From Leifsonia virtsii (lineage in GTDB: Bacteria > Actinomycetota > Actinomycetes > Actinomycetales > Microbacteriaceae), in contig NZ_JAROCB010000004.1 in the NCBI RefSeq assembly GCF_030433675.1, forward strand, positions 1-64,000: DNA of 64,000 nt, given 5' to 3'. Under the pieces are notes generated by a model that ran no database searches, was not told the DNA's origin, and saw nothing but the letters and a program-made list of their open reading frames with translations. Numbering within the stretch: the first letter of the stretch is position 1; each line of letters starts with the position of its first letter. A program made the position numbers and the translations under genes. This document shows positions 18,899 through 28,958 of the stretch, piece by piece.

Positions 18899-19879
18899 TC
18901 AGGATGCCGCGGTCAGCGTCACCAGGGTCGCCTCCGGACGGCAGGCGAACCGCACCGGCGCGTAGATCGAGGTGCCCAGCCCGGCGGACACGTTCAGGTA
19001 GGCCGAACGGAACGCGTGCCGCCACACGCTCAACCCCTTCACCTGCGCGCGCGGGATGTCGCAGTTGGTGACGAGCGCCCCGAACCCGGGCACGCACACC
19101 TGGCCGCCGTGGGTGTGGCCCGCGAAGATCATCTCCGCACCGTAGGTCACGAACGCATCCAGCACACGCCGGTAGGGGGAGTGGGTGACGCCGATCGTCA
19201 CGGCCTGGCGCTCGGTCCGCGGACCCTCGTCCGGCCAGGCGTTGTCGTCGGAGAACGGGTCGTCCTCGCGCAGCTCGTCCAGGGCTCCCGGGATGGACTC
19301 CACGCGGTCGAAGCGGATGTGCGGGTCGTCGACCCCGAAGAACTCCAGGTGCGTTCCGCGCAGCTCCAGGCCCGCGGCGCGGTTGTCGAGGTCGATCCAG
19401 CCGAGGTCGCGGAAGAACGCGGTCAGCGACGCCGTGTCGAGCCGCGGAGCGGTCGAGGTGCGCTTCTTGGACGGGCCGAGGAAGTACTTGAGCGGGTTCT
19501 TGAACTGCGGCCCGAAATAGTCGTTCGACCCGTGCACGAAGACGCCGGGGATGCCGGCGAAGCCCTGATATGCCGCACGCACGCCCTCGAGACCCTGGGC
19601 GTGGCCCAGCACGTCCCCCGTCTCGACGATCAGGTCGGGCTTCAGGCGGGCGAGCGAGCGGATCCACTCCTGCTTGTCGCTCTGCCAGGGCGCCATGTGC
19701 AGGTCGGACAGGTGCAGCACCCGGATCGGATCTGCGCCCGGCGGCAGGACAGGCGCGCTCACTTCACGGAGCGTGTACGCGCGGCGCTCGATCAGCGACC
19801 CGTAGGCGAACGCGGCGGCGCCCGCCCCGGCGATGAGAGCCAGGGCGGACGCCGCCGGACGAAATGCTCCGCGAGCCAC
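18899..19879 (-). CDS. Membrane-anchored metallophosphoesterase (YkuE-like)
   Basis: 326 residues: an N-terminal hydrophobic anchor (ASALALIAGAGAAAFAYGSL), then a calcineurin-like phosphoesterase domain with metal motifs LHLSDLHM, ETGDVLGH, HGSNDYF (Ser where most members have Asn in GNHD) and FAGHTHGGQV. Substrate not known; relatives act on UDP-diacylglucosamine, nucleotides or lipids. The GTG start shares one base with the stop of the penicillin-binding protein gene, so the two are coupled; this pair resembles ponA2-Rv3683 in mycobacteria. Confidence 0.9.
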   Translation of the reverse strand: MARGAFRPAASALALIAGAGAAAFAYGSLIERRAYTLREVSAPVLPPGADPIRVLHLSDLHMAPWQSDKQEWIRSLARLKPDLIVETGDVLGHAQGLEGVRAAYQGFAGIPGVFVHGSNDYFGPQFKNPLKYFLGPSKKRTSTAPRLDTASLTAFFRDLGWIDLDNRAAGLELRGTHLEFFGVDDPHIRFDRVESIPGALDELREDDPFSDDNAWPDEGPRTERQAVTIGVTHSPYRRVLDAFVTYGAEMIFAGHTHGGQVCVPGFGALVTNCDIPRAQVKGLSVWRHAFRSAYLNVSAGLGTSIYAPVRFACRPEATLVTLTAAS

Positions 19880-22434
19880 TAGCCGCCCGCACCCGGGGTC
19901 GGCGAGGGGTTCGGCGCGCTGAGGGTCAGGGTCACCTGCGAACCGGTCTTGACCGGCGTGTTCGCGGCCGGATCCTGGGCCTGCACGATCGCGGTGGGAC
20001 TGTTGCCGCCCACGGTCTTCACCTTGAATCCGGCAGCCGTGAGGGCGGCCTGGGCGTCGCCTGCCTTCTGGCCGACAACGTTCGGCATGGCCACCATCGA
20101 GCCGTTGCTCGTGAAGATCGTCACCACGGTGCCCTTGCTCACCTGCGTGCCCGCGGCCGGGTCGGTCGCCGACACGGTGCCCGCGGGGGCGACGGAGTCC
20201 TGCTGCGGGCCGTCGGCGGAGTCGAGGCCGAGTCCGGTCAGGATGGACTTCGCCTCGTCCGGGGTCTTGCCGGTGAGGTCGGGGATGGCGACCTGGATGC
20301 CCTTCGTCAGCTTGGACGGCGGCTCCGGGAAGTCGTCTCCGCCGTACTTGCCGACGGCGGCCGACATCATGGTGCGCATCACCGCGGTGCGGGCGCTCGC
20401 CGGGGACGTGCCGTGCGTGGGGTAGACCTTGCGGAAGTCGACGTGGTCCTTGATGTTGCCGACCCAGTATGCCCCGGCGACCTTGGTCGTGGCGGCGACG
20501 AGCCACAGCTGGTCGTTGTACTCGGTGGTGCCCGTCTTGCCGAGCATGTCCTTGCCTGTCCGGTTCATGCCGGAGGCGGTTCCGCCGCCCTGGAGCGGGC
20601 CTTTGAGTGCCTTCGCCATTGTGTTGGCTACGGCGGGGTCGACGGACTGCGTGCACGACGTCGTCGGTGCCTGGACCGCCTTGCCTGCGGCGTCCACGAT
20701 CTTGTCGATCGCGATCGGCGTGCAGGTCTTTCCGTTGTTCGCAATGCCCGCGAAGGCGGTCGCCATGGTCAGCGGAGCGATGTAGTTCGTGCCGAGCACC
20801 GACGACGGGTTGGTGTCGAGCGGCTCACCCTTGGCCGTGTGCACCCCGAACGCCTCGGCGTCCTTCTTGATCTCGCACAGGTCGAGCTGGCTCGCCATGC
20901 TCACGAACGCGGTGTTGATGGACTGGGTGGTCGCGCTCTGCGCGTTCCGGATGCCCTCTTCACCGGGCGAGTCATTCGTCGGACGGTACGTGCCGCTCCA
21001 GTCGCCGTCGCACGAGTTCTTGAACTTCGTGTAGGTGCGGATGTTGGCGTTGACCGACTCGTTGAGAGAATGACCCTCCTTGAACCACTCGGCCAGGGTG
21101 AAGACTTTGTACGTCGATCCGACCTGGAAGCCGCCGGAGCCGCCGTACTTCTGATCGGTGGCGAGGTTGATCGAGGAGTAGTCCGTGCTGCTGTTGAGCA
21201 CCTCCTCGTCCTGGCTGTACTTCTTGTTCTGCGCCATGTAGAGCACCCGGCCGGTGTCAGGCTGGACGCCGGTCAGCACACCGCCGATGTCGGCCTTGGC
21301 GTATGACGACGGAACGTACGACTGGATGGTCTCCTCCGCGACCTTCTGCAGGTCGAGGTCGAGGGTGGTGTAGATCTTGTACCCGCCACGGTTGAAGGTG
21401 GAGGTGCGAGCGTCCTCGTCGGCGCCGAAGGTCGGGTCGTTGAGAATGATCTTCTGCACGTAGTCGCAGAAGTACGCGGCGCCGCCGGCGGTCTGGCAGC
21501 CGCGCTCGGACGGGGTGATCACCGGCTGGATCGGCGTCTTGACGGCCTCGTCGTACTGCGCCTTGGTGAGCTTCTTGTACTGGTACATCTTCTGCAGGAT
21601 GTAGTCGCGTCGCTCTTTGTTCTTCGCGTACCCGTTGGCCGCACCGTTGGTCTTGGACTCGGGGTTGTCGATCTTCAGGCTGGTCGGCTCGTTCACGATC
21701 GCGATCAGGCTGGCCGCCTGCGCCGGGGTCAGCGCCGCAGCGGTGGTGTTGTAGTAGTACTTGGCCGCGGCCTCGATGCCGTACACCGAGCCGCCGAAGC
21801 CGGCGATGTTGAGGTAGCCGACGAGGATCTGGTCCTTCGTGTACTTCTTCTCGATCCCGATCGAGTACTTCATCTCCTTGAGCTTGCGGTCGGGGGAGAC
21901 ACCGGTCGAGTCATCGACGCACTGCTGGTACTTGGCCTTCTGCTCCTTGGTCTTGACCGGCAGGGCCTCGCACTTCTGCAGCAGCACGTTCTTCACATAC
22001 TGCTGGGTGATCGAGGAGCCGCCCTGGACGCCGCCGCCGGCGACCGTCGAGAGCACACCGCGGACTGTGCCCTGGATGTCGACGCCGCCGTGGCTGTAGA
22101 AGCGCGGGTCCTCGCCGGCGATCGCGGCGTCCTTGCCGGCCTGGGAGATCTGGTTGAACGCGACCGGGAGCCGGTTCTGCGAGTAGAAGGTCGCCAGCGG
22201 CACATCCTGGTCGCCGTTCTTGGCGTAGATCGTGGTCGGCTGGGCGAGCTGATCGACGTTGAGGTACTCGGGGAGGCCCTCGAAGACGCCGATGCTGTTG
22301 TTGGCGGCGATGCCGGTCACCGCGATCGCGGGAGTGACGGCGGCGGTGACCAGAAGACCGGCCACGACACTCATGCCGATGAAGGCAACGGTGGCGCCGA
22401 GCACACCTCTAGCCTGTGGTTTTTGCGCAGACAT
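19879..22434 (-). CDS. Bifunctional penicillin-binding protein with PASTA domains (PonA2-like)
   Basis: 851-residue class A PBP: cytoplasmic tail, one transmembrane helix (about 13-42), GT51 transglycosylase domain with catalytic E108 in GEDPRFYSHGG, transpeptidase domain with nucleophile S440 in STYK, SIN at 505-507 and KTGT at 633-636, then two PASTA repeats (about 700-775 and 776-845). It polymerises and cross-links peptidoglycan outside the membrane; PASTA repeats bind muropeptides or glycan. Transcribed with the metallophosphoesterase from a leaderless promoter. Confidence 0.95.
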   Translation of the reverse strand: MSAQKPQARGVLGATVAFIGMSVVAGLLVTAAVTPAIAVTGIAANNSIGVFEGLPEYLNVDQLAQPTTIYAKNGDQDVPLATFYSQNRLPVAFNQISQAGKDAAIAGEDPRFYSHGGVDIQGTVRGVLSTVAGGGVQGGSSITQQYVKNVLLQKCEALPVKTKEQKAKYQQCVDDSTGVSPDRKLKEMKYSIGIEKKYTKDQILVGYLNIAGFGGSVYGIEAAAKYYYNTTAAALTPAQAASLIAIVNEPTSLKIDNPESKTNGAANGYAKNKERRDYILQKMYQYKKLTKAQYDEAVKTPIQPVITPSERGCQTAGGAAYFCDYVQKIILNDPTFGADEDARTSTFNRGGYKIYTTLDLDLQKVAEETIQSYVPSSYAKADIGGVLTGVQPDTGRVLYMAQNKKYSQDEEVLNSSTDYSSINLATDQKYGGSGGFQVGSTYKVFTLAEWFKEGHSLNESVNANIRTYTKFKNSCDGDWSGTYRPTNDSPGEEGIRNAQSATTQSINTAFVSMASQLDLCEIKKDAEAFGVHTAKGEPLDTNPSSVLGTNYIAPLTMATAFAGIANNGKTCTPIAIDKIVDAAGKAVQAPTTSCTQSVDPAVANTMAKALKGPLQGGGTASGMNRTGKDMLGKTGTTEYNDQLWLVAATTKVAGAYWVGNIKDHVDFRKVYPTHGTSPASARTAVMRTMMSAAVGKYGGDDFPEPPSKLTKGIQVAIPDLTGKTPDEAKSILTGLGLDSADGPQQDSVAPAGTVSATDPAAGTQVSKGTVVTIFTSNGSMVAMPNVVGQKAGDAQAALTAAGFKVKTVGGNSPTAIVQAQDPAANTPVKTGSQVTLTLSAPNPSPTPGAGG

Positions 22435-22440
22435 AGGATC

Positions 22441-22446
22441 AGAGTA
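22441..22446 (-). promoter_or_regulatory. Leaderless -10 element of the PBP gene
   Basis: On the minus strand TACTCT ends 6 nt before the ATG, the same spacing as at mqo, tdk and others. Confidence 0.5.
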
Positions 22447-22485
22447 GGTGATGAACCTGCGAAATCCCCCGAATCAAGGAGCACG

Positions 22486-22653
22486 ATGCCGCGCTGGGAG
22501 TACCTGACCACCCCGCTGATGATCCACAACACCGCCGCGATCCTGAACAACTGGGGCTCCGACGGCTGGGAGCTGGTGCAGATCGTGACGGGTCCGGAGG
22601 GCGGCCTGGTCGCCTATCTCAAGCGCCCGGTGCAGGACGGGGATCAGGACTGA
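22486..22653 (+). CDS. DUF4177 small protein
   Basis: 55 residues, MPRWEYLTTPLMIHNTAAIL... NNWGSDGWELVQIVTGPEGG, matching the DUF4177 pattern (WEY at the start, GWELV in the middle). AAGGAG 5 nt before the ATG. The stop overlaps the RidA start (TGATG). In mycobacteria a similar small gene also accompanies a RidA gene near ponA2. Function unknown; the fold is probably a compact alpha/beta unit. Confidence 0.85.
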   Translation: MPRWEYLTTPLMIHNTAAILNNWGSDGWELVQIVTGPEGGLVAYLKRPVQDGDQD

Positions 22654-23123
22654 TGGCGGACATCGACGCCCGACTCGCAGAGCTCGGGATCACGCTGCCG
22701 GAGGTCGTCCCTCCAGTCGCCGCGTACACACCGGCCGTGCTCGACGGCTCCCACGTCTACACCTCCGGCCAGCTGCCGATGGTCGCGGGCGCGCTGCCCG
22801 CCACCGGCAAGGTCGGCGAGGCCGACGGCCTCGTGCCGCCGGCGGACGCCAAGGATTACGCGCGCATCTGCGCGCTCAACGCCCTCGCCGCGGCGAAGAG
22901 CGTGCTCGGCTCGCTCGACCGCGTCACCCGGGTCGTCAAGGTCGTCGGCTTCGTCGCCTCCGACCCCGCGTTCACCGGGCAGCCGGGCGTCGTCAACGGC
23001 GCCTCGGAGGTGCTCGGCGAGATCTTCGGCGACGCCGGCGTGCACGCCCGCTCGGCGGTCGGGGTCGCTGTGCTGCCGCTCGACTCGCCCGTCGAGGTGG
23101 AGCTCGTCCTCGCCGTCGACTGA
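22653..23123 (+). CDS. RidA family protein
   Basis: 156-residue member of the YjgF/YER057c/UK114 family; RidA itself deaminates reactive enamine/imine intermediates made by PLP enzymes. Motifs: TSGQLPMVAGALPATGKVG, NALAAAKSVLGSLDRVTRVVK and ARSAVGVAVLPLDSPVEVEL. The Arg that binds the substrate carboxylate in RidA is at HARSAVGV. The subfamily is the longer actinobacterial one, so imine deaminase activity is not assured. Translationally coupled to DUF4177. Confidence 0.88.
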   Translation: MADIDARLAELGITLPEVVPPVAAYTPAVLDGSHVYTSGQLPMVAGALPATGKVGEADGLVPPADAKDYARICALNALAAAKSVLGSLDRVTRVVKVVGFVASDPAFTGQPGVVNGASEVLGEIFGDAGVHARSAVGVAVLPLDSPVEVELVLAVD

Positions 23124-23130
23124 CCGCGGG

Positions 23131-23174
23131 AACGACGAAGGGGCGGCGCCACCTGGCGCCGCCCCTTCGTCGTT
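23131..23174 (+). terminator. Bidirectional terminator between RidA and acs
   Basis: A perfect 20-bp stem, 23131-23150 with 23155-23174, loop ACCT; the ends read AACGACGAAGGGG and CCCCTTCGTCGTT. It lies between two convergent genes and is symmetric, so it can serve both. Confidence 0.85.
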
Positions 23175-23189
23175 CTTCCGGCCCGCGGG

Positions 23190-25139
<1,950 letters not shown>

Positions 25140-25235
25140 GGGGAGTCTTTTCGCTCCTTTGCGATGCGGTCGATACGAGTCGTGGCGCGACAATCCCTGA
25201 CTCTACAACCTGGCGGAACCGCAGCCCCAGGAGAC

Positions 25236-25263
25236 TTGCGTTTGCATTGATTCTGCGTAAACT
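25236..25263 (+). promoter_or_regulatory. Promoter of the 6C RNA
   Basis: TTGCGT (25236-25241) and TAAACT (25258-25263), spacer 16 nt, predicting a start near 25270. Confidence 0.55.
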
Positions 25264-25269
25264 GGACCC

Positions 25270-25371
25270 CGGCCGAATGAAAATTCGTGCGTGCGGCGCA
25301 ATCGATTCCCCCCAATCCTGCGCCGCAGTGGCCGCACCTGTTCCCCCCAATAGGTGCGGCCCCCCTTTTTT
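25270..25371 (+). ncRNA. 6C RNA
   Basis: Two adjacent hairpins, each with a run of exactly six C in the loop: stem GCGGCGCA/TGCGCCGC (25293-25300, 25319-25326) and stem GGCCGCACCT/AGGTGCGGCC (25330-25339, 25352-25361), both loops containing TTCCCCCCAA. The second hairpin runs into C5T6 and so doubles as an intrinsic terminator. This is the definition of the 6C family of actinobacteria (called B11 in M. tuberculosis), a trans-acting small RNA. As I remember, it also lies beside the tad genes in mycobacteria. The remaining sequence of the 334-bp acs-tadA gap shows no other gene. Confidence 0.92.
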
Positions 25372-25461
25372 AACCGGTGGCTCGATGTCATCCACAGGGT
25401 GACCCTTCGGTCTGTTGTCCACAGATCCGGGTCCGCGACCGCCGGCGGTCGCGGGTCTCCG

Positions 25462-25467
25462 TAGCGT
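25462..25467 (+). promoter_or_regulatory. Leaderless -10 element of the Tad cluster
   Basis: TAGCGT ends 6 nt before the ATG of the TadA-like ATPase gene; no ribosome binding site is visible. Confidence 0.5.
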
Positions 25468-25473
25468 CGGCGT

Positions 25474-26436
25474 ATGGTCGACACCCCCACAGCATCTCCT
25501 GCGGAGCCAGGACACTGGCAGACGTTCGGGCCCCTCGCCCCCTACCTGCTCCGGCCGGGGGTGACCGATGTCTTCCTGACCGGCACGGGCGAGCTCTGGA
25601 CCGACGACGCCCGAGAGGGCCTACGGCTCGAAACGAGTTGGCGGGCCGACCGGAGGACCGCGCGCGAGCTGGCCGTCCGCCTGATCGCAGCGGGCGGACG
25701 GCACATCGACGAGGCGACCCCGTTCGTCGATGTGCGGCTTCGCGGTGGTGTGCGCGTCCACGCGGTGCTCCCGCCGGTGTCGACCGGGGGAGCGCTGCTG
25801 TCGATCCGGGTCCCGACAGCGGCCCAGCCGGGTCTCGCCGACCTCGTGGCCTCCGGCGCGATGCAGGAACGCGAGCGTCGCGTCCTGCTGGACGCGGTCC
25901 GCACCCGCACCAACCTCCTCATCACGGGAGCGGGCGGCACGGGGAAGACGACGCTGCTCGCCGCGCTGCTGGGCCATGCGCCGCCGGGGGAGCGCATCGT
26001 CGTGATCGAAGACGTCGCCGAGCTCCGCATCCCGCACCCGCACGTGGTCGGGCTCGAGACGCGGCAGCCCAATCTGGAGGGCGCGGGCGGTGTCGATCTG
26101 CGCCGGCTCGTGCGCGAGGCCCTCCGGATGCGACCCGATCGTCTGGTGCTGGGTGAGTGCCGGGGAGCCGAGGTGCAGGATCTGCTCGGCGCGCTGAACA
26201 CGGGTCACGACGGTGGCGCCGGCACGCTGCACGCGAACTCGCTGGGCGACGTGCCCGCTCGGCTGGAGGCGCTCGGCGCGCTGGCGGGGATGAGCGAGCA
26301 CGCGCTCGCCCGCCAGGCCGTCAGCGCGATCGGGCTGGTGGTGCATCTGGTCCGGACCGACGGGATTCGCAGGGTCGCGGGCTTTGGGCGGCTGCGGCTG
26401 GATGCGTCCGGCCGTCTCGCGGTGGTGGAGGCGTGA
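25474..26436 (+). CDS. TadA/CpaF-type secretion ATPase
   Basis: 320-residue hexameric ATPase that powers assembly of Flp/Tad pili. N-terminal domain starts with the target region YLLRPGVTDVFLTGTGELW; the core has Walker A GAGGTGKTT (152-160), Asp box VVIEDVAELRIPHPHVV, Walker B RLVLGECRGAEVQDLL and the His box GTLHANSLGDVPARLE. First gene of a run of tightly overlapping Tad genes; no CpaE/Ssd-like gene precedes it, unlike the mycobacterial cluster. Confidence 0.92.
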   Translation: MVDTPTASPAEPGHWQTFGPLAPYLLRPGVTDVFLTGTGELWTDDAREGLRLETSWRADRRTARELAVRLIAAGGRHIDEATPFVDVRLRGGVRVHAVLPPVSTGGALLSIRVPTAAQPGLADLVASGAMQERERRVLLDAVRTRTNLLITGAGGTGKTTLLAALLGHAPPGERIVVIEDVAELRIPHPHVVGLETRQPNLEGAGGVDLRRLVREALRMRPDRLVLGECRGAEVQDLLGALNTGHDGGAGTLHANSLGDVPARLEALGALAGMSEHALARQAVSAIGLVVHLVRTDGIRRVAGFGRLRLDASGRLAVVEA

Positions 26437-27377
26437 GGCGGCCGGCGCGCGGGGCGCGGTGGCGGCCGCGCAGGCGTCGTCCGCCGGGTGCCGAGGCGGA
26501 TCGGGTCGCGGCGCTGGCCGAGTCGCTCGCCGTCATGCTCGACGCGGGACTTTCGCCGCGTACTGCCTGGTCCGCCGCGGCCGACCATGGCGTGCACCCC
26601 GTCGCCGTGAGCGTGCTCGCTGGTCTGCAACAGGACGGGGATTCGTGCGCCGCGGCCCTCGCGCGGGCTGCGACGACGGATGACGTCCGCAGCATCGCGA
26701 CCGTGTGGAGCGTCGCCGAGGTCTCCGGCGCGCCCCTCGGACACGCGCTCCGCACGATCGCCGAAACGCTCAGGGATGCGGCGGAGGCGGAGCGGGAGGC
26801 CGACGTCGCCCTGAGCGGTCCCCGCGCGACCGCGCGCCTGGTGTCGTGGCTTCCAGCCGTTGGTGCCCTCCTGGCCGTCGCCGTCGGCGCGGACCTCGCC
26901 GGGACGGCCGTGTCGCCGGCAGGGGCGGTGACGCTCGGAGGCGGCGCACTGCTCATGCTGGCCGGACGATGGTGGATGCGGGGGCTCGTGCGCCGCGCGA
27001 CCGCCCGGAGGCCGCATCCGGGCCTCGCCGAGGAGCTGATCGCCATCGCCCTGTCGGGAGGCGCGTCGGCGGAGGCCGGACGTCGGCTGGCGACGGAGGC
27101 CGCGGCGGGGTGCGGGCTTGCGCCTCCGGACGACGACGGTGCGCGGGTGACCCTGCGGCTCGCCGCCGCGACCGGTGTGCCCGCGGTGGAGCTCCTGACC
27201 GCCTCCGCGCGGCAGCGTCGCCGGTCGGCGCGGGCGGAGGCCCGCTCGGCCGCTGCCGCGCTCGGGGTGCGCCTGATGGTCCCGCTCGGAGTGTGTGTTC
27301 TCCCGAGCTTCGTCCTGCTCGCCGTGGTGCCGCTGCTGCTGTCCCTGTTGTCGTCCACAGCCGAGGGGTGGAGATGA
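26433..27377 (+). CDS. Type II secretion system F-domain protein (TadB/TadC-like)
   Basis: 314-residue inner-membrane platform of the Tad system. An Arg-rich start is followed by the helical repeat AESLAVMLDAGLSPRTAWS, transmembrane helices near VSWLPAVGALLAVAVGADLA and GGGALLMLAGRW, a second weaker repeat (PHPGLAEELIAIALSGGASA), and a C-terminal helix LPSFVLLAVVPLLLSLLSS. Only one such protein is present where most clusters have both TadB and TadC; the two half-repeats suggest a TadB/C-like fusion or simplification. GTG start overlaps the TadA stop. Confidence 0.85.
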   Translation: MRRPARGARWRPRRRRPPGAEADRVAALAESLAVMLDAGLSPRTAWSAAADHGVHPVAVSVLAGLQQDGDSCAAALARAATTDDVRSIATVWSVAEVSGAPLGHALRTIAETLRDAAEAEREADVALSGPRATARLVSWLPAVGALLAVAVGADLAGTAVSPAGAVTLGGGALLMLAGRWWMRGLVRRATARRPHPGLAEELIAIALSGGASAEAGRRLATEAAAGCGLAPPDDDGARVTLRLAAATGVPAVELLTASARQRRRSARAEARSAAAALGVRLMVPLGVCVLPSFVLLAVVPLLLSLLSSTAEGWR

Positions 27378-27464
27378 GTTCCCCACAGATCTCGGCGCCG
27401 CCGACATCGGCTGGCCCGCCGCCGGAAGCATGGAACCACCGCACCCGACCTGGAGGAGGAACCG

Positions 27465-27719
27465 ATGGAGTGCACATGGAGAAGGCGAGCACAGAGAAGG
27501 CGAGCACAGAGAAGGCGAGCACAGAGAAGGCGAGCACATACGAGCTGGCGAACCTTGGCGTCCCGCTTACGGGAGGAGCGCGGTGCTGCGACGGCCGAGT
27601 ACGCGATCACGATCCTCGCCGCCGTCGGCTTCGCGGGCCTGCTCGTCGCCCTGCTGAAGGGCGACGAGGTCAAGAGCCTGTTGAGCGACTTGGTGCACCG
27701 TGCGCTCGCCGGAGGCTGA
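27465..27719 (+). CDS. DUF4244 pilin-like protein (Flp pilin)
   Basis: 84 residues: an unusual Arg-rich leader made of four RRRA(Q/H) repeats, then SWRTLASRLREERGAATAEYA, where the AEYA segment with its Glu+5-like position starts the hydrophobic pilin helix (ITILAAVGFAGLLVALL), and a short tail VKSLLSDLVHRALAGG. GGAGGAGG ends 5 nt before the ATG. Leader codons AGA, AGG, CGA are rare in this genome, while the same repeat read in the +2 frame (EKAST) uses common codons; so the N-terminus is uncertain. Between 27378 and 27464 there is no other gene. Confidence 0.8.
   Translation: MECTWRRRAQRRRAQRRRAQRRRAHTSWRTLASRLREERGAATAEYAITILAAVGFAGLLVALLKGDEVKSLLSDLVHRALAGG
27479..27538 (+). repeat. Four perfect copies of a 15-bp tandem repeat
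   Basis: GAGAAGGCGAGCACA repeated exactly four times. It is in the leader of the pilin gene; copy number changes would add or remove five residues without a frameshift. Confidence 0.95.
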
Positions 27720-27720
27720 C

Positions 27721-28044
27721 GTGCGAGGGGAGCGGGGGAGCGTGACGGCGGAGTTCGCGATCGCGACGCCGGTGGTGCTGGCCTGCGTCGCGCTGTGCGT
27801 CGCCGTCGTGGTCGGCGCGGCCGCGCACGCCGGCCTCGCGGCCTCCGCCGCCTCGGCCGCCCGTCTGGCGGCCCGGGGCGACGACCCCGGCGGTGCCGAG
27901 CTGCCGGCGGGAACGGCCGTTTCGGTCGAACCGCACGGGAGCACAACGTGCGTCAAGCTCATCGCGCCCGAGGGGGCGCTCAGCATCATCGGCGTCCGGA
28001 TCAGCGCGCGGGCGTGCGCCCTCGACGAGGGGAGCGACGAATGA
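27721..28044 (+). CDS. TadE-like minor pilin
   Basis: 107 residues beginning GERGSVTAEFAIATPVVLAC, the TadE hallmark of a charged N-terminus and TAEF followed by a hydrophobic helix to about residue 50, then a small extracellular domain with two Cys (TTCVKL, RACALD). GTG start 1 nt after the pilin stop codon; an earlier in-frame GTG at 27700 lies inside the pilin gene. Stop overlaps the next ATG. Confidence 0.85.
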   Translation: MRGERGSVTAEFAIATPVVLACVALCVAVVVGAAAHAGLAASAASAARLAARGDDPGGAELPAGTAVSVEPHGSTTCVKLIAPEGALSIIGVRISARACALDEGSDE

Positions 28045-28469
28045 CACGACGAGGAACGGCTCCGTGGGCGCGACGAATCCGGCGGCTGGTTCGGAGCGAG
28101 CGGGGCACGGGGTCGGTGCTCGCGCTGGCCTCCGTCGGGGTCGTCGTAGCCGTGGCAGCCGGGGCGATCACCGCGGTCGGAGCGTTTGCGGCGCGAGCAC
28201 GCGCCGCCGCGGCCGCCGACCTGGCGGCGCTTGCCGGGGCCGACGCGGCGAGCGGACGCTCGCCCGGCATCCCGTGCGATCTGGCCGAGACGGTGGCCCG
28301 GTCCAACGGCGCTGCGCTGTCCTCCTGCGCTCAGGAGGGATCGGTGGTCACCGTGGCCGTCACGGTCCCGTATCTCGCGCTTTCGGCGTCCGCGACCGCG
28401 CGCGCCGGGCCGCCGCCCGGTCTCGGCGAGGCCACGCCGGCCGGGACCGCACCCGCTGCAGGCGGGATC
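28041..28469 (+). CDS. Rv3654c-family TadE-like protein lacking its own stop codon
   Basis: Starts at ATG 28041 (ATGA overlap with the previous gene) and reads MTRRGTAPWARRIRRLVRSE, then RGTGSVLALASVGVVVAVAA, a pilin-type hydrophobic helix, and a short domain with one Cys pair (GIPCDLAET, ALSSCAQEG), as in the last gene of actinobacterial Tad clusters (Rv3654c). The recognisable protein ends near residue 135, but no stop codon follows: I read every codon from 28383 to the topA start and found none, so the frame is open through topA to 31748. The end given here is only where the antisense gene begins. Gene finders that allow one start per stop will miss it. Confidence 0.75.
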
Positions 28470-28713
28470 AGTCGAACACGGTCTCCACGTAGCGGTATGC
28501 GACCGCGGTCGGAAGGCGTCCGCGACCGTCGTCCGACGCGAACTCGACCTCCGAACCCGCGGCGCGCACGTAGAGATAGTGCTTCGCGCCCGCAGAGGCC
28601 GAGATCTCGAGACGGGGACGGGCGTCTCCGGAGTCGAGGAAGCCGGTCGAGATGGTCTTGCCCTCGAGGGGGCCGTCGATCAGTTTGGCTGTGTACGTCG
28701 TCGTCGTTGCCAT
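28468..28713 (-). CDS. Small conserved-looking protein of unknown function
   Basis: 81 residues, MATTTTYTAKLIDGPLEGKT..., ending VAYRYVETVFD. Sequence is soluble and beta-rich with a G/C-biased third position and no low-complexity, unlike the opposite strand, so I take this strand as coding. The pattern LIDGPLEGKTI resembles small beta-barrel proteins that begin with an AxLxGGPLxG motif, but I do not recognise a family. It converges on the end of the Tad cluster and diverges from topA. Confidence 0.65.
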   Translation of the reverse strand: MATTTTYTAKLIDGPLEGKTISTGFLDSGDARPRLEISASAGAKHYLYVRAAGSEVEFASDDGRGRLPTAVAYRYVETVFD

Positions 28714-28825
28714 GTCCTCATTGTCCTCTCGGCATCGTGCCGCGCATAGGGTCTGCGGGCCTTGTGCAGGCTGCGCCCACGGCGAACGGGCTCGACACGA
28801 TTAGGCAGACGAACGGCGAAGGTGT

Positions 28826-28831
28826 GTATGG
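28826..28831 (+). promoter_or_regulatory. Candidate -10 of topA
   Basis: TATGGT preceded by TGTG, an extended -10, about 128 nt before the topA start. The 245-bp gap between the small minus-strand gene and topA holds nothing else that I recognise. Confidence 0.35.
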
Positions 28832-28958
28832 TTTGCCTGTCGGCCGCACGGACCGCGCGGGTCGTGAACCGTCGCAGCAGGGGGAGCGCCGCGTTCGTCC
28901 CAACGGGCGAGACCGTCAGCTGTGGACGACACAGTGTGTGCATATTAAGAGGAGTCAC

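Noticed and set aside
25203-25490. Minus-strand ORF across the 6C RNA
   Set aside because: The region is an RNA gene with promoter and terminator; the ORF has no family likeness or start context.
27479-27538. Tandem repeat as a CRISPR array
   Set aside because: Units are directly adjacent with no spacers, and there are no cas genes.
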